A stretch of DNA of 5,022 nt from Bacteroidota bacterium (lineage in GTDB: Bacteria > Bacteroidota > Bacteroidia > Bacteroidales > Bacteroidaceae): contig JAEXAJ010000002.1 in assembly GCA_023458215.1 (NCBI GenBank), positions 1-5,022 of the forward strand, given 5' to 3'. The notes under the pieces were generated by a model. That model saw only the letters and a list, made by a program, of their open reading frames with translations, did no database searches and was not told the DNA's origin. Numbering within the stretch: the stretch's first letter is position 1; each line of letters opens with the position of its first letter. Both the position numbers and the translations under genes were made by a program. Shown in pieces: positions 1-5,022 of this stretch.

Positions 1-942
1 TGGGCCGATAAAGGTTTCGCAATAGCCAAAGAGCAATTTGCCTATAACCACTTTGAGTTCCCCCAAATGAAAAACGAGGGAACCAAAGCAACCTATAAAG
101 AGACACCCGATGTCCTCTTAATAACCGCCGGCAATGCAGTATTCCGCATTGAAAAGTCTACAGGCGCATTGGTCAGCTGGAAAGTGAACGGAAACGAGTT
201 GCTACGCGGTGCCTTGGAACCCTATTTCTGGAAACCGGCCAACGACATCCAAATGAGAAACGATTATAACAAACGTCTCGGTGCTTGGAAAGATGCCGGA
301 GAAGAACGCGTAGTCAACACCTGCAAAGTTAGCGTAAAAGACGGAATAGTGATGGTAAATATCGACATGTCCCTGCCAAGTATCGGAGCTGCTTATCAAC
401 TCCAGTATACCGTGAATGGCACCGGCCGCATACAAGTGGAGGCTTCTTATCAGCCCGAGAAAAAAGACATCCCCCTGATGCCTAAATTCGGTATGCGTAT
501 GCGCCTCTCTCCGAAGATGAACCAAATAGAATGGTACGGTCGTGGTGAGTTCGAGAACTATCCCGACCGCAAAACCGCTGCTTTCTTAGGTCTTTATCGC
601 CAGCCTTTAGATAAGTTTATTACCCATTACATCGTACCCCAGGATAATGCCAACCGATGCGATGTACGCTGGTTCTCGCTCGGTAATGATGACAAACAAT
701 GTATAAAAGTTACCGGACTTCAACCACTGTGTTTCCGCGCATGGCCGTATAGCGAAGAAGATTTGGAGAGTGTAAAGCATACTTACGAGCTACCGAAACG
801 CGATTTCATTAACCTGAATATCGACCTCAACATTCATGGTGTAGGAGGTGATGATGGTTGGGGAGCCCGCACAATGGATAAATACACGATGGATGGTAAT
901 CAAACTTACAAGTATGGGATTGTGATGGAATATACGGAATAA
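1..942 (+). CDS. GH2 LacZ-type beta-galactosidase, C-terminal part (5' end outside window)
   Basis: The frame is open from the first base, so the ATG at 67 is internal and the true start lies upstream. The visible 313 residues correspond to the last part of a LacZ-type protein (the beta-galactosidase small-chain, beta-sandwich domain). Landmarks are an EQF motif near residues 11-13, PYFWKPANDI at 74-83 (compare FTRAPLDNDIG in E. coli LacZ), WYGRGEFENYPDR at 178-190 (compare WLGLGPQENYPDR), and GVGGDDGW ending at Trp287, which aligns with the active-site Trp999 of E. coli LacZ. The catalytic glutamates of GH2 lie in the central barrel and are not in the window, so activity cannot be judged. 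The family hydrolyses terminal beta-galactosides, and some members act on other beta-glycosides. The signal peptide, if any, is out of view. The gene lies 76 bases before a GH43 gene on the same strand, so a joint role in removing side chains of a plant glycan is likely. Family is very secure; exact substrate is open. Confidence 0.93.
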   Translation, partial: WADKGFAIAKEQFAYNHFEFPQMKNEGTKATYKETPDVLLITAGNAVFRIEKSTGALVSWKVNGNELLRGALEPYFWKPANDIQMRNDYNKRLGAWKDAGEERVVNTCKVSVKDGIVMVNIDMSLPSIGAAYQLQYTVNGTGRIQVEASYQPEKKDIPLMPKFGMRMRLSPKMNQIEWYGRGEFENYPDRKTAAFLGLYRQPLDKFITHYIVPQDNANRCDVRWFSLGNDDKQCIKVTGLQPLCFRAWPYSEEDLESVKHTYELPKRDFINLNIDLNIHGVGGDDGWGARTMDKYTMDGNQTYKYGIVMEYTE

Positions 943-955
943 TCATACAATACCT

Positions 956-963
956 TATTTTTG
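956..963 (+). promoter_or_regulatory. Candidate Bacteroides -7 promoter element ahead of the GH43 gene
   Basis: TATTTTTG matches the Bacteroides -7 consensus TAnnTTTG exactly and lies 55 bases before the GH43 ATG, within the 76-base gap after the GH2 gene. No convincing -33 TTTG/TTG element was found at the usual distance; the nearest upstream TTG (920-922) is too far away. The gap is A+T rich, so a chance match is quite possible, and the GH43 gene may simply be transcribed from the GH2 promoter. The same leader holds a 12-bp perfect palindrome, TATTTTAAAATA (997-1008), ten bases before the start codon; it is low in complexity and no role is assigned. Confidence 0.3.
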
Positions 964-994
964 TGAATATAACATTCCTCCACGTATCTGATAA

Positions 995-2584
<1,590 letters not shown>

Positions 2585-2708
2585 TACGAACCGGGAATTG
2601 AATATTCAAAACGAAAATCTCCGCCACTTCTGCCCAACCAGAGAAGCATATCGGGAGAAGACCTTCATCTCTTAACCTTCTCAACAGAAGCATTACTACA
2701 AGAGATAC

Positions 2709-2769
2709 ACAAGATGCCATCTTGTGTAGCATGAGATGCCATCTTGTGCTGCATAAGATGGCATCTTGT
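2709..2769 (+). other. 61-nt long hairpin, 30 continuous pairs in + strand RNA
   Basis: Bases 2709-2738 pair with 2740-2769 around the central C2739. Checked base by base, all 30 positions pair: 26 Watson-Crick and 4 G-U (2733/2745, 2732/2746, 2727/2751, 2724/2754); the innermost one or two pairs would open to make a loop. The outer 15 pairs (2709-2723 with 2755-2769) are all Watson-Crick. In RNA from the other strand the four G-U pairs become C-A mismatches, so the fold is best in the + direction, which is the 3' untranslated region of the GH43 transcript. No T-run follows (the next bases are ACATGCTTGATAG), so it is not a standard intrinsic terminator. Possible roles are protecting the mRNA 3' end, serving as an RNase III-type cleavage site, or blocking read-through. 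No folding energy was computed, and expression is not shown. Confidence 0.65.
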
Positions 2770-2777
2770 ACATGCTT
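2712..2777. repeat. Three tandem 22-bp units built on a palindromic AGATG-S-CATCT core
   Basis: Units start at 2712, 2734 and 2756, exactly 22 bases apart. Units 1 and 2 share the 15-mer AGATGCCATCTTGTG and match at 19 of 22 positions. Unit 3 has AGATGGCATCTTGT, with the central base changed from C to G, and matches unit 2 at 15 of 22 positions. Each core is itself a dyad (AGATG, one base, CATCT), with centres at 2717, 2739 and 2761. Around unit 1 the dyad is perfect over 11-bp arms (2706-2716 with 2718-2728). No flanking transposase or target-site duplication is visible. It may be an extragenic palindromic repeat, an array of protein-binding dyads, or part of an RNA structure. I do not recognise it as a named family. 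Confidence 0.85.
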
Positions 2778-2858
2778 GATAGTAGTGTTACAGAAGATAT
2801 GAATAAGCGATACATCTTATACACCTAGTGATGCAAAGATCAGGGCTTTGCTTGCCCT

Positions 2859-2912
2859 CCTAAAAAGAAGTATGGGGCACATCATCCATGCCTTACACAG
2901 ATGCGGTGCCCC
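2859..2912 (-). terminator. Probable intrinsic terminator of the SusD/SGBP operon
   Basis: On the minus strand, 34 bases after the lipoprotein stop codon, GGGGCAC (2912-2906) pairs with GTGCCCC (2880-2874). A second inner stem, CATC (2903-2900) with GATG (2886-2883), follows across a 2x2 internal loop and closes a 13-nt loop. The T-rich tract ACTTCTTTTTA follows within three bases of the stem. Position, GC-rich outer stem and T-rich tail fit a Rho-independent terminator; the interrupted T-run and the internal loop make it less than ideal. In the plus direction the stem is followed by AAAGCCCAAC, which is no terminator. Confidence 0.5.
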
Positions 2913-2946
2913 AAAGCCCAACAATTATCCTGAATTACCTAAAAAA

Positions 2947-4434
2947 TCATTTTACCTTAACTATACGGAAATTATCGAAGAACATCTCGACAACTGTATC
3001 GGCATTCTCAGAAGGATTCTTAGTATACAAACCTAGTTCACTGTTGTTCCTATCCAACAATGCTTGATATACCGAAGAAGCAGTGAATTTAGATAGTGGA
3101 GTGCTGCAAGTAAACCATCTGCCGAGTGTTGTAGTTCCGGTCATCCTGTCAGTAGGGACAAAATCACCATATTTATGATCAAAATCACCACATAATACAT
3201 ATTCAAAGATCACATTATCCAACGGATATGAAACATAGCATTCGAAACGCAATTCCAAGTCATCAATCGGAGTCGATCCGGGAATGACATCGGTCGCTGG
3301 CAGCACGGTATTGTTTATAGCATTTCCCCACCAATACTGCCATGCTCCAGGCTTGCCTTTAATGGAGTAGCATTTACCGGTACTTACAAACGGAGCCTCT
3401 GAAGTTGTAGCAACAACATCCTGCGCATCATTCCCCCAGATAAAGCTTCCTTTACCGTCATAGTCCAAAATAACATTTGACAAAGGATAGAAGGGCTCTT
3501 TAATTTCTGCTACACCTCCCAAAGTTACCACAGAGATCTTTCCACTCTTTGTAGGAACCTTCGGCATGACAAAGCGGATCGTATCGAAGGACTCGGAAAC
3601 CGTAAGGTCGGCTGCCAAAATCGTATATTGGTCATTCACATTGACGCTTGTCACTGCTATAAAGTTGCTTCCGATAATATATACTTCCGAACCTACAACC
3701 GGCATATCCGAACTTATTTTAGTAGCAACAGGCACCGGAAGATCTTTATAAAATTCAGAAACAGCCTTATCAGTGTAGCATTGTATAACAAGATAACCAA
3801 AATCGAAGATGCCTTGCGGGATGGCAAAAGAGAGTTCGGTGAAGTCTACATTCACAGTATAGTCTTTTACATCAATTTCGGTAGCAGCACGGGTGGGTGT
3901 TTCTTCTTCCTCAAGATCGGCAGGGTTCTCTGTTGTAAAATAAATACGTTCAATCTCTACAAAGTTGCTGCCAAGCACCTTCATTGTTTCGCCGGATACA
4001 GCCGGATAATTAACAACCAATCGTTTAATGGCAGGTGCAGGAGACAATACATGCATTGAGTAGCTACATACGCCATTATCTGTTACCACACGAATCTCTC
4101 CCTTCAATTCCGGGTTAGTGCCCGTTAAAGGCAATTCCGCAGGAACAGTTACGATTATACTCGTGGAAGTGGTAAGATTTACATTGAATGGAATATCCTG
4201 ATCGTTTATATACACCTTTTTCAAGTTATTGAAATTCTCACCAATGATAGCAATCATCTGCCCGGGTTGTACATCGGTAAACGTACTGTCGACCAATGCG
4301 GGATCGGTCACACGGACATAATGGATTACAGGATTCCCCCCTCCGTCATTTTTCTCACATGACATTATAGCGAATGTCATGAGCAGCGCCACGACAAACA
4401 GCCAGTTTCTTTTGATCGATATTATTGTTTTCAT
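2947..4434 (-). CDS. TIG/Ig-like surface glycan-binding lipoprotein (SGBP-B type)
   Basis: This 495-aa protein is complete. Residues 1-25 form a lipoprotein signal peptide with lipobox IMSC and lipidated Cys26. The following EKND resembles the short acidic surface-export signal of Bacteroidota lipoproteins, so an outer-surface location is likely. Three TIG/Ig-like repeats follow: about 35-132 (IIGENF at 63-68), 135-234 (VLGSNF at 153-158) and 235-318 (IIGSNF at 253-258). Repeat 2 carries an acidic insertion, LEEEETPTR (174-182). Residues about 320-495 form a C-terminal domain with clustered aromatics: Trp333, Trp365, Tyr367, Trp368, Trp369. Length and layout resemble SGBP-B of the B. ovatus xyloglucan locus (about 490 aa, Ig-like domains plus a C-terminal xyloglucan-binding domain). 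The role is to bind polysaccharide at the cell surface for the neighbouring SusC/SusD pair; no catalytic function is expected. It begins 20 bases after the SusD-like stop codon, so the two are almost surely co-transcribed. The glycan bound is inferred, not shown. Confidence 0.9.
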   Translation of the reverse strand: MKTIISIKRNWLFVVALLMTFAIMSCEKNDGGGNPVIHYVRVTDPALVDSTFTDVQPGQMIAIIGENFNNLKKVYINDQDIPFNVNLTTSTSIIVTVPAELPLTGTNPELKGEIRVVTDNGVCSYSMHVLSPAPAIKRLVVNYPAVSGETMKVLGSNFVEIERIYFTTENPADLEEEETPTRAATEIDVKDYTVNVDFTELSFAIPQGIFDFGYLVIQCYTDKAVSEFYKDLPVPVATKISSDMPVVGSEVYIIGSNFIAVTSVNVNDQYTILAADLTVSESFDTIRFVMPKVPTKSGKISVVTLGGVAEIKEPFYPLSNVILDYDGKGSFIWGNDAQDVVATTSEAPFVSTGKCYSIKGKPGAWQYWWGNAINNTVLPATDVIPGSTPIDDLELRFECYVSYPLDNVIFEYVLCGDFDHKYGDFVPTDRMTGTTTLGRWFTCSTPLSKFTASSVYQALLDRNNSELGLYTKNPSENADTVVEMFFDNFRIVKVK

Positions 4435-4454
4435 AAGATACGAGTTTTAAATGT

Positions 4455-5022
4455 TTATTCGTTGAAGTTGTAGGGCTGAGGTTCTTCATTCAGCAAAGGA
4501 TTTTGGATTACATCACTTTCCGGATATGGAAGAAACATATTCTCTTTTGTTACCAAGATGTCTACTTCGGGTTCTATCAGTGTATCGAAAACCAAATTTC
4601 CATTCACATCTTTCGTAATATTTTCGGCTCTCCAACCGCGTTGTTGTGCATTGAGATAGGCAAGCATCTTATCGGGCTTATAGCAATACCAGTTTACAAG
4701 ATCGTACCAGTTGGTATATTCCATGGCAAACTCCACGCGCTTTTCTCTGATGATATCGTCCAAAGTAATCGATTCTTTTGAGGGCACTTTAGCTCTGGCA
4801 CGTACTTTATTGAAATACGCTAATCCGGGGCCGGCACTCAAGGCGGCACTATTCCCTAAACAAGCTTCAGCATAAGTAAGATATACATCCGCCAAACGGA
4901 TGATATAAGTATTCAACGGTGAATTCATCGATTGTATCTTACCATCGTTTTCATCATCGGGACCTCCGACTACTCCCTTCTTTATGGGAGATGCCGTACC
5001 TGTATATCTATATCCACCGTCG
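4455..5022 (-). CDS. SusD/RagB-family nutrient-binding outer-membrane lipoprotein, C-terminal part (5' end outside window)
   Basis: The frame is open to the right edge, so the ATG at 4928 is internal. The visible 188 residues carry the typical SusD/RagB C-terminal signature: NTYIIRLADVYLTYAEA, then a helix with FNKVRARAKVP, ITLDDIIREKRVEFAMEYTNWYDLVNW, and the closing FLPYPESDVIQNPLL. Proteins of this family are surface lipoproteins that cap a SusC-type TonB-dependent transporter and bind its glycan. The N-terminal lipobox and most of the ligand-binding residues are out of view. The gene is followed after 20 bases by the SGBP lipoprotein gene. A susC-like gene is expected directly upstream on this strand (beyond base 5022). 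Family assignment is very secure; the substrate cannot be told from this part. Confidence 0.95.
   Translation of the reverse strand, partial: DGGYRYTGTASPIKKGVVGGPDDENDGKIQSMNSPLNTYIIRLADVYLTYAEACLGNSAALSAGPGLAYFNKVRARAKVPSKESITLDDIIREKRVEFAMEYTNWYDLVNWYCYKPDKMLAYLNAQQRGWRAENITKDVNGNLVFDTLIEPEVDILVTKENMFLPYPESDVIQNPLLNEEPQPYNFNE

Larger units (their letters stand above)
2585..2946. other. 362-bp non-coding region between convergent operons
   Basis: This lies between the GH43 stop codon and the stop codon of the minus-strand lipoprotein gene. The short open frames inside it (for example an ATG-started frame at 2848-3036 that runs into the lipoprotein gene antisense) resemble no known protein, so I regard it as non-coding. 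From left to right it holds a 12-bp perfect palindrome TTGAATATTCAA (2598-2609), a GAGAAG/CTTCTC inverted pair (2655-2660 with 2677-2682), a direct repeat AGAAGCAT (2642-2649 and 2686-2693), the 22-bp repeat array and long hairpin (2706-2777), a small AGGGC/GCCCT hairpin (2842-2858), and the likely minus-strand terminator (2859-2912). It is long for a simple convergent gap and unusually rich in dyad symmetry. Confidence 0.75.

Noticed and set aside
2706..2777. The repeat array considered as a CRISPR array
   Set aside because: The units are 22 bp and directly adjacent with no spacers of independent sequence, there are only three, and no cas gene is in view.
2794..2818. AAGAT ... ATCTT inverted pair just right of the repeat array, considered as a decayed fourth repeat unit
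   Set aside because: Only five bases match on each side with a 15-base spacer and it is out of the 22-bp phase, so chance is a sufficient explanation.
2842..2858. AGGGC/GCCCT hairpin considered as a + strand terminator
   Set aside because: The stem is only five pairs and is followed by CCTAAAAAG with no T-run, so it does not fit an intrinsic terminator.
2848..3036. Short + strand open frame of 62 codons
   Set aside because: It overlaps the 3' end of the lipoprotein gene antisense, covers the terminator hairpin, and encodes nothing recognisable.
3628..4059. A 143-codon + strand open frame inside the lipoprotein gene
   Set aside because: It is a shadow frame antisense to a clearly coding, domain-rich gene; its translation has no recognisable motifs.

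Overview
The window looks like part of a polysaccharide utilization locus (PUL) from a Bacteroides-type gut bacterium (phylum Bacteroidota). Three things point there: the tail of a SusD-like gene followed 20 bases later by a TIG-domain surface lipoprotein gene; a signal-peptide GH43 enzyme next to a LacZ-type GH2 enzyme; and starts without a Shine-Dalgarno sequence, with a TAnnTTTG-type promoter element. No rRNA, tRNA, CRISPR array, transposase or phage gene was seen.

Layout. Bases 1-942 (+) are the C-terminal 313 residues of a GH2 beta-galactosidase that begins before the window. After a 76-base gap, 1019-2584 (+) is a complete secreted GH43 glycosidase (521 aa). Bases 2585-2946 are a 362-base non-coding region between converging transcription units. 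It holds three 22-bp repeats built on a palindrome, which together form a 61-nt, 30-pair hairpin in the + strand RNA, and a separate hairpin with a T-rich tail that suits a terminator for the minus-strand operon. Bases 2947-4434 (-) are a complete 495-aa lipoprotein with TIG/Ig-like repeats and an aromatic-rich C-terminal domain, resembling SGBP-B glycan-binding proteins. Bases 4455-5022 (-) are the C-terminal 188 residues of a SusD/RagB-family protein.

How they would work together (inference). The SusD-like protein and the SGBP capture glycan fragments at the cell surface and pass them to a SusC-type transporter, expected just beyond the right edge. The GH43 enzyme and the GH2 enzyme would then remove arabinose or xylose and galactose side groups in the periplasm. 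The SGBP length, layout and aromatic pattern recall the xyloglucan-binding SGBP-B of Bacteroides ovatus, and GH2 plus GH43 fits a galactose- and arabinose-decorated glycan such as xyloglucan. The substrate is not proven by this sequence.

The coding genes belong to known families. The least explained element is the repeat/hairpin at 2706-2777.
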